Shown: positions 25,401-32,762 of the stretch, piece by piece
Layout of the letters: each line of letters starts with the position of its first letter
Numbering within the stretch: position 1 is the first letter of the stretch
Source: Qipengyuania nanhaisediminis
Lineage (GTDB): Bacteria; Pseudomonadota; Alphaproteobacteria; Sphingomonadales; Sphingomonadaceae
Reading direction: 5' to 3'
DNA length: 64,000 nucleotides
Assembly: GCF_900115585.1 (NCBI RefSeq)
Contig: NZ_FOWZ01000003.1
Location: 124,001 to 188,000, forward strand
Program-made: the position numbers and the translations under genes
The notes under the pieces: generated by a model
Databases searched by the model: none
What the model was told of the DNA's origin: nothing
Seen by the model: the letters and a program-made list of their open reading frames with translations, nothing else

Positions 25401-25515
25401 CAACAACCTGTTCGGTGAAGATCCGCCGCTGGCGGACGAGACCTATGGCTACTTCAGCGAACTGCACTCCGCACGCGGCAGGCAGTTCCATGTGGAGCTG
25501 CGCAAGTCGTTCTGA
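22462..25515 (+). CDS. TonB-dependent outer-membrane receptor (1017 residues)
   Basis: Outer-membrane TonB-dependent transporter. The signal peptide ends HGTAYAQ. The plug begins NQIVVTGTQIRGAQIND, with GTQIRG in place of the GSRI form of the other two receptors here. It continues with NLRDLGTGNTLLLINGRR and RLEVLRDGASAIYGADAVAG. The barrel is complete and ends HVELRKSF with a terminal Phe. The substrate is unknown. It starts 254 bases from the divergent DUF305 copper-associated gene, but a copper role is not shown. A terminator follows. Confidence 0.93.
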   Translation: MSQKLSKFRSLVTSTAFLALMHGTAYAQSEAAPASPEEADDSNQIVVTGTQIRGAQINDVLPVTVLDETAIENTGAASGDELFRSIPQAGTVAFNEQNATTQNSARGDVGSINLRDLGTGNTLLLINGRRMTLHPGFQTELLVPVVSADTNEIAPGSVRRLEVLRDGASAIYGADAVAGVINTVLRGNRTGGFLEADWRASQGTSLYNYSISGGYGFDFGGGRGNLTVYGGYFKENGMLASERDYAGEDNRLPLVEGTDFEGDASFNNRNTFGPFGQFDIQAPSSRTPIGDDDFYLQPSTFPGCRLDFGNGICARNGTTPTTAVRYNTNFGNNLISAKKRYNAMALLSYELSNNVEAYFEGSYYRSENRRNIEASAILSAVPVGIARDAYWNPFGPTTLADGSPNPNRLPGTTIAAGGADLIMERYRFVDVGNRDVTVDKDTYRLVAGLRGSLGAWDFDTGLLYSEADLIDLARNRVSLTLMQQQINLTTPDAYNPFNGGCLDDPGEGDCTPNPASSIDPFRIDVFRKGGTSLALADFKLSRDDLFTLPGGDVGVATGIEFRRETFYDDRDPRLDGTVTFTDSVTGDFNGSDVAGTSPSPDTDGTRDVYSAFAEVFVPLVAPDMNIPLVEELNLQLAGRIEHFDDIDATAIVPRVAASWTTFPGVTLRGAWSQGFRAPNLVQVNDEGTTRSNTRDDFVVCQARVEKGTLENLGACPGAGTISFRSGARDLEPEDSTSINLGVVLEPVFIPGLTLTADYWRVKQEGLVGTFGDDNAIALDLLRRLNGSTNPNVIREDPTADDIALFTGTSLAPAGAIIQVLDPYLNLDSRVSKGWDFGMFYDVPNFGLGDFRLRFNAARLESFVQSAGPQGQELLDAIEAGTLPPDVSVEGLGELLEIEGRPKWRFSSAINWESGPVDVGLFGSYVGEVWDTSVTRDELIETDDPNGNFYRVDDFFTVNFSISYTINNDTALDGTRLRFAINNLFGEDPPLADETYGYFSELHSARGRQFHVELRKSF

Positions 25516-25544
25516 TCCGGGCGTAGGAAACACCCGCAAATTCG

Positions 25545-25580
25545 CGAGGCGCGTCCACCGGGCGCGCCTCGTTTGCTTTG
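25545..25580 (+). terminator. Rho-independent terminator after the third TonB receptor
   Basis: CGAGGCGCG pairs with CGCGCCTCG around a 9-base loop and is followed by TTTGCTTT. Confidence 0.75.
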
Positions 25581-25657
25581 GCGATAGGCTTTCCCACTTG
25601 CCACGACGCTGTTCCCCGTGTTCCATCCCGTTCGAGAGAGACACGAGGGAAAGCAAA

Positions 25658-26530
25658 ATGACCGACTACACGCAGATCAAGCTCGACATCGCCGACGGCG
25701 TCGCCACCGTCACGCTGCACCGGCCCGAGAAGATGAACGCCTTCACCCGCACCATGATGGCGGAATTCATCGATGCGCTGGATGTGACCGATGCCGACGA
25801 CAGCGTGCGCGCGGTGATCGTGACCGGCCATGGCGACCGGGCATTCTGTGCAGGAGCCGACCTGACGCCTGAGGGCGGGGGTCACGTCTTCTCCGACCCC
25901 AATCCGGTCGAGGACCTGTCGGACGAGCGCGTGCGCGACGGCGGCGGACGGCTGACCTTGCGCCTGTTCAATTCCAAGAAGCCGCTGATCGGTGCTTGCA
26001 ACGGTGTAGCCGTGGGCGTGGGCGCGACCATGCAGCTGCCGTTCGATATCCGGCTGGCGAGCGACAATGCGCGTTTCGGCTTCGTGTTCGCGCGGCGCGG
26101 GATCACGCCCGAAGCGGCCTCCAGCTGGTTCCTGCCGCGCCTCGTCGGCATGCAGACCGCGCTGGAATGGTGTATGACGGGCCGCGTGTTCGATGCGCAG
26201 GAAGCACTTGATCGCGGGCTGGTGCGATCTCTCCACCCCCAAGGCGAACTGATGGATGCCGCGATGGGGCTCGCGCGCGAGATCGCGGACAATACCTCGG
26301 CCGTGTCGGTGGCCATGACCCGTGCCATGCTGTGGCGCCTGTCGACGACGGATCATCCGATGATGGCCCACCGCATCGACAGCCGCGCAATCTATCGCCT
26401 CAGCCGCAGTGCGGATGCCAAGGAAGGCATTGCGAGCTTCCTCGAAAAGCGGCCGCCCGCCTATCCGGACACGGTCGGCGAGAACATGCCCGACTTCTAC
26501 CCGTGGTGGGACGAGCCCGGCTTCGAGTAG
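25658..26530 (+). CDS. Enoyl-CoA hydratase/isomerase family protein
   Basis: Crotonase-fold protein of 290 residues. The N-terminus matches the family: VATVTLHRPEKMNAFTRTMM, then the CoA-binding AFCAGADL. The second oxyanion element lies in GACNGVAVGVGATMQLPFDIRLA, and the usual acidic region follows in FARRGITPEAASSWFLPRLVG (the Glu of GITPE is a candidate catalytic acid). It probably hydrates or isomerises an enoyl-CoA; the substrate is not known. The start at ATG 25658 follows GAGGGAAAG at good spacing. A MarR regulator gene follows on the same strand. Confidence 0.9.
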   Translation: MTDYTQIKLDIADGVATVTLHRPEKMNAFTRTMMAEFIDALDVTDADDSVRAVIVTGHGDRAFCAGADLTPEGGGHVFSDPNPVEDLSDERVRDGGGRLTLRLFNSKKPLIGACNGVAVGVGATMQLPFDIRLASDNARFGFVFARRGITPEAASSWFLPRLVGMQTALEWCMTGRVFDAQEALDRGLVRSLHPQGELMDAAMGLAREIADNTSAVSVAMTRAMLWRLSTTDHPMMAHRIDSRAIYRLSRSADAKEGIASFLEKRPPAYPDTVGENMPDFYPWWDEPGFE

Positions 26531-26537
26531 TTGCAGA

Positions 26538-26550
26538 TGTGATAGTCACA
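26538..26550 (+). promoter_or_regulatory. Candidate MarR operator (TGTGA-TAG-TCACA)
   Basis: A perfect inverted repeat TGTGATAGTCACA sits 8 bases after the enoyl-CoA hydratase stop and about 18 bases before the MarR-family start. Placement directly before a MarR gene suggests autoregulation. The half-sites resemble CRP boxes, but the spacer is 3 bases rather than 6. Confidence 0.5.
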
Positions 26551-26567
26551 CGCGCAACGGCCTTGTC

Positions 26568-27068
26568 ATGTCGGGTGAGGGCATTACAGCTACGCCCATG
26601 CCAAGCCGCCAGCCAGCCAAACGCCTCGCCGATTTCCTGCCGTACCAGCTTTCGGTCGCATCCAATGCGGTCTCGACCCGGATTGCGGAACAGTATCGCA
26701 AGCGTTTCGCGCTCAAGACGACCGAGTGGCGCATCATGGCCGTGCTCGGCGATAGCGGCCCGCTGACACAGCGCGAACTGTCGCAGCAGACGCTGATGGA
26801 CAAGGTGCCGGTCAACCGCGCCTGCAAGACGCTGGAAAGCCGCGGGCTTGCCGAACGCACGCCCAATGCCAAGGACGGACGCTCGCACCTGCTGGCCCTG
26901 ACCGCGGAAGGCAAGGCGGTCCACGCGGGGATCATGCCGTTGGCGCTGAAGATCGAACAGGAACTGTTCTCGGTCCTCAGCGAAGACGAGCGCGTGGCGC
27001 TGCGCGACATGCTCTCGCGCGTACGCGACAATGCCGGGGACTTCGACGCAGAAAGCCTGGCCGACTAG
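26568..27068 (+). CDS. MarR family transcriptional regulator
   Basis: Winged-helix DNA-binding regulator of 166 residues. The core shows TTEWRIMAVLGDSGPLTQRE, the recognition-helix region KVPVNRACKTLESRGLAERT, and the wing NAKDGRSHLLALTAEGKAV. MarR proteins bind as dimers to short inverted repeats; one lies just upstream. Two starts are possible: ATG 26568 (used) or ATG 26598, which gives 156 residues. Neither has a clear ribosome site. It is a neighbour of an enoyl-CoA hydratase and may respond to a CoA thioester or aromatic acid (inference). Confidence 0.88.
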   Translation: MSGEGITATPMPSRQPAKRLADFLPYQLSVASNAVSTRIAEQYRKRFALKTTEWRIMAVLGDSGPLTQRELSQQTLMDKVPVNRACKTLESRGLAERTPNAKDGRSHLLALTAEGKAVHAGIMPLALKIEQELFSVLSEDERVALRDMLSRVRDNAGDFDAESLAD

Positions 27069-27094
27069 GCAGTCGACCAGGCTTTCCTATAGCG

Positions 27095-27117
27095 ACCCGT
27101 TTTCGGGTTTGGTTTCT
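27095..27117 (+). terminator. Weak Rho-independent terminator after the MarR gene
   Basis: ACCCG pairs with CGGGT around TTTT and is followed by TTGGTTT. The stem is short. It lies in the 50-base gap between the converging MarR and tadC genes. Confidence 0.45.
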
Positions 27118-27118
27118 G

Positions 27119-28120
27119 TTACTTCCCGACCCCGCCGCTGAAGGCGTCTGCGATCGAACAGGCTGCCGGTCCGAGAATGACCACGAACAGCACGGGCAGG
27201 ATGAACATGATCAGCGGAACGGTCATGATGGCCGGAAGACGCGCGGCCTTCTCTTCGGCGCGCATCATGCGCTCGTTACGGAATTCTGCCGACAGGACGC
27301 GCAGTGCGCTGGCCAGCGGCGTACCGTAGCGTTCGGTCTGGATCATGGTGGTCACCACGCCCTGCACCGCCTCGAGGTTCACGCGATAGGCGAGATGCTG
27401 GAAGGCGGTTTTGCGTTCGTTGAGGAACGACAGCTCGATCGCGGTCAGCGCGAATTCGTCGCCCAGTTCCGGATAGGCGCGGCCCAGTTCCTTGGCGACG
27501 CGGTTGAAAGCGGCGTCGACGGTCAGACCGGCTTCGGCACAGATGACCAGGAGGTCGAGCGCGTCGGGCAGGCCCTTGCGGATCGCATCGGTACGCTTGG
27601 CCGCCTTGTTCGACAGGAAAAGTTCCGGTCCCTTGTAGCCAGCAAAGACCGCTGCAGCGAGTGCTGCCACGCGCTTGAACTGCCAGTCAGGCTGGATTTC
27701 GACGACATAAAGCAAGGTAAAGGCGATACCGCCGAGGATGATCGGCAGGATCATGCGCAGGCCGATAAGCACGACCGCGATTTCCTTGTTGCGATAGCCG
27801 GCCCAGGCCAGCTTCTGCTGCATGTCCTCGACCTGGCTCTGCTGCAGCACCTTCATGCTGCCCAGCGTGTCTTTCACCTTGTCGGCCGTGTCGTTCTTGC
27901 GGACGAGGCTCTGGCGCTTACGGGCGCTGGTGGTGACGAGGCCGTGCTTGAGCTCCTCGCGACGACCTTCGAGCGCTTTCACGCGCTTGGCCATCGGGTC
28001 CTTGATCGTGACGGCCGAATAGATCGCCACGAACACGGCCAGTGCTGCGATCCCGGCAAGGATCGAGCCGACGAGGATAACGTCGAAGCCGAGGAGGGTA
28101 GGGCCGCTTGCGGGTTCCAT
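27119..28120 (-). CDS. tadC: Tad pilus inner-membrane platform protein TadC
   Basis: Type II secretion F-domain membrane protein of 333 residues; with TadB it forms the inner-membrane platform for assembling Flp pili. The N-terminal helix is at about 10-35. Central helices follow, then the T2SF cytoplasmic domain (DALDLLVICAEAGLTVDAAF and MIQTERYGTPLASALRVLS), and a C-terminal helix (PAIMTVPLIMFILPVLFVVI). It is the last gene of the Tad operon in this window, 19 bases after tadB. No TadD or pseudopilin genes follow. Confidence 0.9.
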   Translation of the reverse strand: MEPASGPTLLGFDVILVGSILAGIAALAVFVAIYSAVTIKDPMAKRVKALEGRREELKHGLVTTSARKRQSLVRKNDTADKVKDTLGSMKVLQQSQVEDMQQKLAWAGYRNKEIAVVLIGLRMILPIILGGIAFTLLYVVEIQPDWQFKRVAALAAAVFAGYKGPELFLSNKAAKRTDAIRKGLPDALDLLVICAEAGLTVDAAFNRVAKELGRAYPELGDEFALTAIELSFLNERKTAFQHLAYRVNLEAVQGVVTTMIQTERYGTPLASALRVLSAEFRNERMMRAEEKAARLPAIMTVPLIMFILPVLFVVILGPAACSIADAFSGGVGK

Positions 28121-28139
28121 GATATCGCTTCCTCGTGCC

Positions 28140-29111
28140 TTAGATTTCGAAACTGACCATCTTGGCCATGATGAAGGCCCCGATGCTCATCCAGACCAGG
28201 CCGCCAAGGCCGGCTACGGTGAGACGATCGTCGGTGAAGAACGCGCCGATGTAGGACGGGTTGATCCACCAGATCAGGCCGAAGACGATGAAGGGCAGGG
28301 CGCCGACGATATAGGCCGAAGCCTTCGATTCCGAGCTCATCGCCTTGATCTTGAGCTTCATCTGGGCACGCTTGCGCAGCACGTCCGAAAGGTTGGACAG
28401 CGTCTCTGCCAGGTTACCACCGGTTTCGCGCTGGATGGCGAGCGTGATGCAGAAGAAGTTGAATTCCGGGATGCCGAGGCGGTCGGCGGTCTGCTGGAGC
28501 GAATCCTCCATGGTGCGACCGATCTTGATGCGCTCGACGATGCCCTTGAATTCGACGCCGACCGGGCCGGGAACTTCCTGCGCCACGACGGCGAGGGTTT
28601 CGGTAACCGGAAGACCTGAGCGAAGACCGCGAACGAGCAGTTCGATCGCGTCCGGGAATTTCACGTTGAACTGGTTGGTGCGCTTCTTGATCGCGCGGCT
28701 CACCACGAAGTGCGGAATGCCTGCGCCGACGAAAACGCCGATGCCCAGTGCCAGGCCGAGCGAACCCGACTTGAGGAAGATCGCGAGAGCGGCGACGAGG
28801 CCGAGGCCGAGCGATGCATAGCCGTACTGGCTGAGCGTCCAGCCTTTGCCGGTCCGGTCCAGGCGGATGGCGAGCGCTTCGATACGCGAACCCGAACCGG
28901 CCTGCTTGAACTGCTTGGGCTTGCGGGCTGCAATCGCTTTCTTCAGCTGGGATTCGACTTTCGCGTCGGTGCTTTCCGAGTGGCGGAAACGCAGCTGCTG
29001 GAGACGGCGCTGGCTCTGCTTGCCGGCATCGGGGCCGGCGAAGGCCACGTATCCGAGCACGAGCAGCGCGAGGATCCCGCCGGCTACCAGCATGAGCTGG
29101 ACAATGTTCAT
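28140..29111 (-). CDS. tadB: Tad pilus inner-membrane platform protein TadB
   Basis: Type II secretion F-domain protein of 323 residues, partner of TadC. The N-terminal helix (MLVAGGILALLVLGYVAFAG) is followed by a basic cytoplasmic region, two central helices, the T2SF domain (AIELLVRGLRSGLPVTETLA and LAIQRETGGNLAETLSNLSD) and two C-terminal helices. In most Tad operons the ATPase gene tadA/cpaF stands directly upstream of tadB; here the upstream neighbour is tadZ, 85 bases away. Confidence 0.9.
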   Translation of the reverse strand: MNIVQLMLVAGGILALLVLGYVAFAGPDAGKQSQRRLQQLRFRHSESTDAKVESQLKKAIAARKPKQFKQAGSGSRIEALAIRLDRTGKGWTLSQYGYASLGLGLVAALAIFLKSGSLGLALGIGVFVGAGIPHFVVSRAIKKRTNQFNVKFPDAIELLVRGLRSGLPVTETLAVVAQEVPGPVGVEFKGIVERIKIGRTMEDSLQQTADRLGIPEFNFFCITLAIQRETGGNLAETLSNLSDVLRKRAQMKLKIKAMSSESKASAYIVGALPFIVFGLIWWINPSYIGAFFTDDRLTVAGLGGLVWMSIGAFIMAKMVSFEI

Positions 29112-29151
29112 CGTGTCTCTCCGTCCCGTACCGTAAACTTACCGTGAGGAT

Positions 29152-29185
29152 GGAGTGACGCGGCCGATCAGAGCCAGGTCACTCC
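29152..29185 (-). other. Hairpin in the tadZ-tadB gap where the ATPase gene is usually found
   Basis: GGAGTGAC (29152-29159) pairs with GTCACTCC (29178-29185) around an 18-base loop. There is no T run, so it is not a standard terminator. It may affect mRNA processing, or it may mark the site of a past deletion. Confidence 0.4.
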
Positions 29186-29196
29186 TCGATCCCCGT

Positions 29197-30480
29197 TCAG
29201 GCCTCTTCGACCTGGCCCTTGTCCTTCTTGGCGAGCAGTGACTTGATGTCGAAGCTGCCCAGCAGCGACTTCTTGCCGCCACCGACATGCGCCGCTTCTT
29301 CGCTGTCCTCGTCGCCAAGGCCGATGATGCGCGACGACAGCTGCTTGATCGCAGCGGTGGCCTTGCTCGAGCCGTTGGCGTCGACGAAGGTCTTGCCGAG
29401 CTTTGCAGCATTGGCAGCGGCCTTCTGGTCGTAGGGGATCGAGATATCGATCTCGCGTTCGATCGACGCTTCGAAATCGGCCTTGCTGATTTCCGCGGCA
29501 CCGGGCTGGACCTTGTTGGCGACGACCACCGGAGTGGCGTGCGCCGCATTGGTCTTGAGCCAGGACAGGATGCGGATCGTGTCGCGGGCAGAAGCCAGCG
29601 TCATTTCCGTGACCAGCGTCACGACATTCACGTCGTTCAGCAGGTGCGGGAAGTTGATCAGCATGTTGCGCGGCATATCCACCAGCGTCATTTCGAACGC
29701 GTGGCGGAACTCTTCCTGCAGCTGCAGGAAGGCCGAGCCATCGGTCATCAGCGGCGAATTGATCGGTGCTTCAGCCGACAGGATGGCCAGATTGTCGTTC
29801 GCGCGGATCATCGCGCGTTCGATGAACAGGCCGTCGATGCGGCTGGGATTGTCGATTGCATCGGTCAGGCCGCGACCCGGTTCCAGGTCGAGCGTGAGCG
29901 CGCCGGTGCCGAAATGCACGTCGAGATCGAGCAATGCGGTCGGCATCTGCTTTTCCGCGTACATCCACGCCAGCGAGGTCGCGATCGTCGAGGCACCGAC
30001 ACCGCCGCGGGTACCGACCACTGCGGTCGAGATATGGCGCTGGGTCTGTTCGCCTTCGCCGCCGCGCGGGGCCATGAAAACGGCCTGTGCAGCGTTAAGG
30101 GAATCGCGCAGGACCGAAGCCGAAAGCGGCTTCAGCAGGTAATCGTGGATGCCGCTGGCAAGCAGGTCGCGATAGAGGCGCACGTCGTTCACCTGGCCGA
30201 CCGCGATCACCACCGTGCCGGGTTCGCAAACCTCGGCAAGTGCGTTGATGTCGTTCAGCGGGTCGCCGCTTTCCGACAGGTCGACCATCAGGATATTCGG
30301 GCTGGCCGAAACCGACAGGGACTGGATCGCGTTACGCAGACCGCCCTTGTTGCATTTCTCAGGCTGCCAGCCGAGTTCGATGACGACCGGACGCAGGACA
30401 TCCAGCGCCGTTTCGTCGCACATGAAGGCGGCGAACGGATCGCGATTGCCCGGCATGCTGGATTTCAAGGAAGCGCTCAT
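29197..30480 (-). CDS. cpaE: Tad pilus localisation protein TadZ/CpaE
   Basis: ParA/MinD-like protein of 427 residues. The N-terminal part is an atypical receiver-like domain (NILMVDLSESGDPLNDINAL and LASGIHDYLLKPLSASVL). The C-terminal part is an atypical MinD-type ATPase. Its Walker A is GTRGGVGAST: the signature Lys of the KGGVGKT form is replaced by Arg and the usual Lys-Thr by Ala-Ser, as known for TadZ/CpaE. These proteins place the Tad apparatus at a cell pole. The start ATG follows the cpaD stop by 3 bases. Confidence 0.9.
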   Translation of the reverse strand: MSASLKSSMPGNRDPFAAFMCDETALDVLRPVVIELGWQPEKCNKGGLRNAIQSLSVSASPNILMVDLSESGDPLNDINALAEVCEPGTVVIAVGQVNDVRLYRDLLASGIHDYLLKPLSASVLRDSLNAAQAVFMAPRGGEGEQTQRHISTAVVGTRGGVGASTIATSLAWMYAEKQMPTALLDLDVHFGTGALTLDLEPGRGLTDAIDNPSRIDGLFIERAMIRANDNLAILSAEAPINSPLMTDGSAFLQLQEEFRHAFEMTLVDMPRNMLINFPHLLNDVNVVTLVTEMTLASARDTIRILSWLKTNAAHATPVVVANKVQPGAAEISKADFEASIEREIDISIPYDQKAAANAAKLGKTFVDANGSSKATAAIKQLSSRIIGLGDEDSEEAAHVGGGKKSLLGSFDIKSLLAKKDKGQVEEA

Positions 30481-30483
30481 GGT

Positions 30484-31137
30484 TTAGGACCCTCCTTCGG
30501 TCGTGCTGATCGTCGCCAGGCCGTCCACGCCGGTCGGCTCTGCGTCACGATAGGCCCTGATGGCCTTGGTCGAGGTGGTAACGACGGTCTCTCCAGTGCC
30601 CTGCTGGCCCTGGATCAGGTCTTCCGGATTGGCGACCATGCCGGCGAGATTGCCATAAACGGCGCATCCGTAATTCGGATTGGTGGCGTTCTTCTCGTTG
30701 GCTTCGGCCGTGTGCGACCAGTCCGGGCATTGCGGCATCGAAGCGGTAGAACGCGTGATGACGATGCGGGCCTGGCCGGGTTCGGCGTAGCCGGTCGTGA
30801 CCGGGGTGCCTTCCGCGAGCAGGATGCCATAGCGGCCTGCCAGTTCGGCAACATCCTCGCGCACGGCAGCAGAAGCGGTGGCGTCTTCGACGGCAACGCG
30901 GTCGCCGTAACGAAGGTCCATGCTCTCGAACCAGCCGGCGAGACGCTGCTGTTCGGAGATCGGCAGGCCATCGGCGTTGGTGGCCACGTCGAGCGTATAG
31001 TTCGAGCGTTCAACGACCGGCTGCTTCACGCTGTAGAGCGTGCGGTTGTCCATGTTCATGCCGCCACAGGCGCCCAGTGCGAGGGCGAGCGAGGCTGCGA
31101 ACGAAGCGGTAAGCTTGCGATTGATTGCTTTAGGCAT
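30484..31137 (-). CDS. cpaD: Tad pilus lipoprotein CpaD
   Basis: Outer-membrane lipoprotein of 217 residues. The signal with lipobox LGAC puts the lipidated Cys at about residue 24. The CpaD-type domain includes RIVITRSTASMPQCPDWSHT and the conserved NYGCAVYGNLAGMVANPEDL near the end. It is thought to act as pilotin or partner of the secretin encoded upstream. It lies 11 bases after the secretin gene and 3 bases before tadZ, all in one operon. Confidence 0.88.
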   Translation of the reverse strand: MPKAINRKLTASFAASLALALGACGGMNMDNRTLYSVKQPVVERSNYTLDVATNADGLPISEQQRLAGWFESMDLRYGDRVAVEDATASAAVREDVAELAGRYGILLAEGTPVTTGYAEPGQARIVITRSTASMPQCPDWSHTAEANEKNATNPNYGCAVYGNLAGMVANPEDLIQGQQGTGETVVTTSTKAIRAYRDAEPTGVDGLATISTTEGGS

Positions 31138-31148
31138 GTCTCGTCCCC

Positions 31149-32723
31149 TTATTCGAAGCTGAAGCCGGGCTTGGCAGCGGCGGTCTTCTCGTCGCGGCGT
31201 GCCTCGGAAGGCATGGCGACCTGTTCACCGGTTTCCGATCCCTCGTAGGAGATCTGCGGTGCCGAACCGGCAGCGCCGCTGACGGTCGGGACCGGACGGC
31301 CCGTCCCACCGCTTACGCCGTCGGCTTCGCGATAGCGCAGCAGGCGGTCGAATTCGGTCGGCTTCTGGAAGCCGTCGGTCGGCAGGCGGATGTCGCTCGC
31401 ATTGACCGGCTTCACCAGATACGGCGTGATCACGATGACCAGCTCGGTTTCGCCGCGACGATAGTCGGTCGAGCGGAACAGGTTGCCCAGGATCGGGATG
31501 TCACCGAGGCCCGGAGCCTTTTCGATCTGGTTCGATGCGTTGTTCGACAGCAGGCCGGCGATCATGAAGCTCTGGCCGGAGCCGAGTTCCACGGTCGTTT
31601 CCGCACGGCGCGTGATAAGCGCGGGAACGCGGAAGCCTTCGAACTCGATCGCGCCCTGTGCCGACAGTTCCGAGACTTCCGGACGAACGCGGATCGAGAT
31701 CCGGCCGTTCGAAAGGACCGTCGGAGTGTAGGCGAGGCTCACACCGTAGTTCTTGTATTCGATGGTCGTTGTGCCTAGGCCCTGGTTGAGCGGGATCGGG
31801 AATTCGCCACCGGCAAGGAATTCGGCGGTTTCGCCCGAGAGCGCGGTCAGGTTCGGCTGCGACAGCGTGGTCACGAGGCCCTGCGTTTCCGCAAGGTCCA
31901 GCGCGCCGCCGATATCGAGGCCGAGCAGCTTGCCGGCAAAACCGAGCGTGCTGCCGAGGTCGGCGCCGAGGATCGAGGTAGCCGGAGTTTCGATTACTTC
32001 ACCTGTTCCCGGGTCGGTAAACACGTCCACCGTGTCGGCGTTCATGCCGAGCGTCGTGCCGGGCGAGAACAGCTTGGCTGCACGACCCTGGCCGATGCCG
32101 AACTTGAAACCGCTGGTGCTGTCGAGCGACTGGAGGTTCACGCCAAGAGCGCGAACGACCGAGCGGCTGACTTCGGCGATGCGGACCTGCAGGTTGACCT
32201 GCAGCGGCGTCGCCATGCGCAGGCGGCTGATGACGTTGGTTTCCTCGCCGACGAATGCTTCGACGAGAGCCTGGGCCTCGGCGGCATCTTCGGGTGCGGC
32301 AACCGTGCCCGTCAGAAGGACGACGTTGCTGCCCATGGTAGCGACGTTGATCTTCGCTTCCGGCATGGCGAGGGCGAGCATCTGGTCGATGCTGCCGATG
32401 TTGGAACCGACGCGGACATTGGCCGACCAGATGATATCACCGCGAGCGTTGCTGGCGTAGACCGTGGTCTCGCCGCCCGAACGGCCGAACAGGTACAGCT
32501 GGCGCTGCGACTTGACCTGGACATCGGCAACATTCTCGTTGGAGATGAACACATCGGTCATCGCGCCGGGCACGTTGATGAGCTCACCGCGACCGATCGA
32601 GAGGACGATGTCCTGGCTCGGGCTAACGACCGACTGGGCCGTGGCCGTGGTCGTCGGAGCGGCAGCCAGCGGCGCGAGGGCCAGTCCGGCAAGCAGCAGT
32701 TTGGTGGAGAGACGACGTTTCAT
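31149..32723 (-). CDS. cpaC: Tad pilus outer-membrane secretin CpaC/RcpA
   Basis: Secretin of 524 residues forming the outer-membrane channel for the Flp pilus. The signal peptide ends in TTTATAQS. An N-terminal pilus-assembly domain (DIVLSIGRGELINVPGAMTD) is followed by a BON-like segment (APEDAAEAQALVEAFVGEET). The secretin core ends with LPILGNLFRSTDYRRGETEL and IVITPYLVKPV, the hallmark of the family. The C-terminal tail is Ser/Gly/Glu-rich. It stands between cpaB and cpaD in the usual order. Confidence 0.92.
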   Translation of the reverse strand: MKRRLSTKLLLAGLALAPLAAAPTTTATAQSVVSPSQDIVLSIGRGELINVPGAMTDVFISNENVADVQVKSQRQLYLFGRSGGETTVYASNARGDIIWSANVRVGSNIGSIDQMLALAMPEAKINVATMGSNVVLLTGTVAAPEDAAEAQALVEAFVGEETNVISRLRMATPLQVNLQVRIAEVSRSVVRALGVNLQSLDSTSGFKFGIGQGRAAKLFSPGTTLGMNADTVDVFTDPGTGEVIETPATSILGADLGSTLGFAGKLLGLDIGGALDLAETQGLVTTLSQPNLTALSGETAEFLAGGEFPIPLNQGLGTTTIEYKNYGVSLAYTPTVLSNGRISIRVRPEVSELSAQGAIEFEGFRVPALITRRAETTVELGSGQSFMIAGLLSNNASNQIEKAPGLGDIPILGNLFRSTDYRRGETELVIVITPYLVKPVNASDIRLPTDGFQKPTEFDRLLRYREADGVSGGTGRPVPTVSGAAGSAPQISYEGSETGEQVAMPSEARRDEKTAAAKPGFSFE

Positions 32724-32762
32724 GGAATTGCCCCCTGAATGGCTTCCTGAGCTCTTGAATTC

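Noticed and set aside
26538-26550. CRP binding site
   Set aside because: TGTGA and TCACA are present, but the spacer is 3 bases, not 6. A MarR operator is the better reading.
29112-29196. Degraded cpaF fragment
   Set aside because: No Walker or secretion-ATPase residues can be read in any frame of this 85-base gap.
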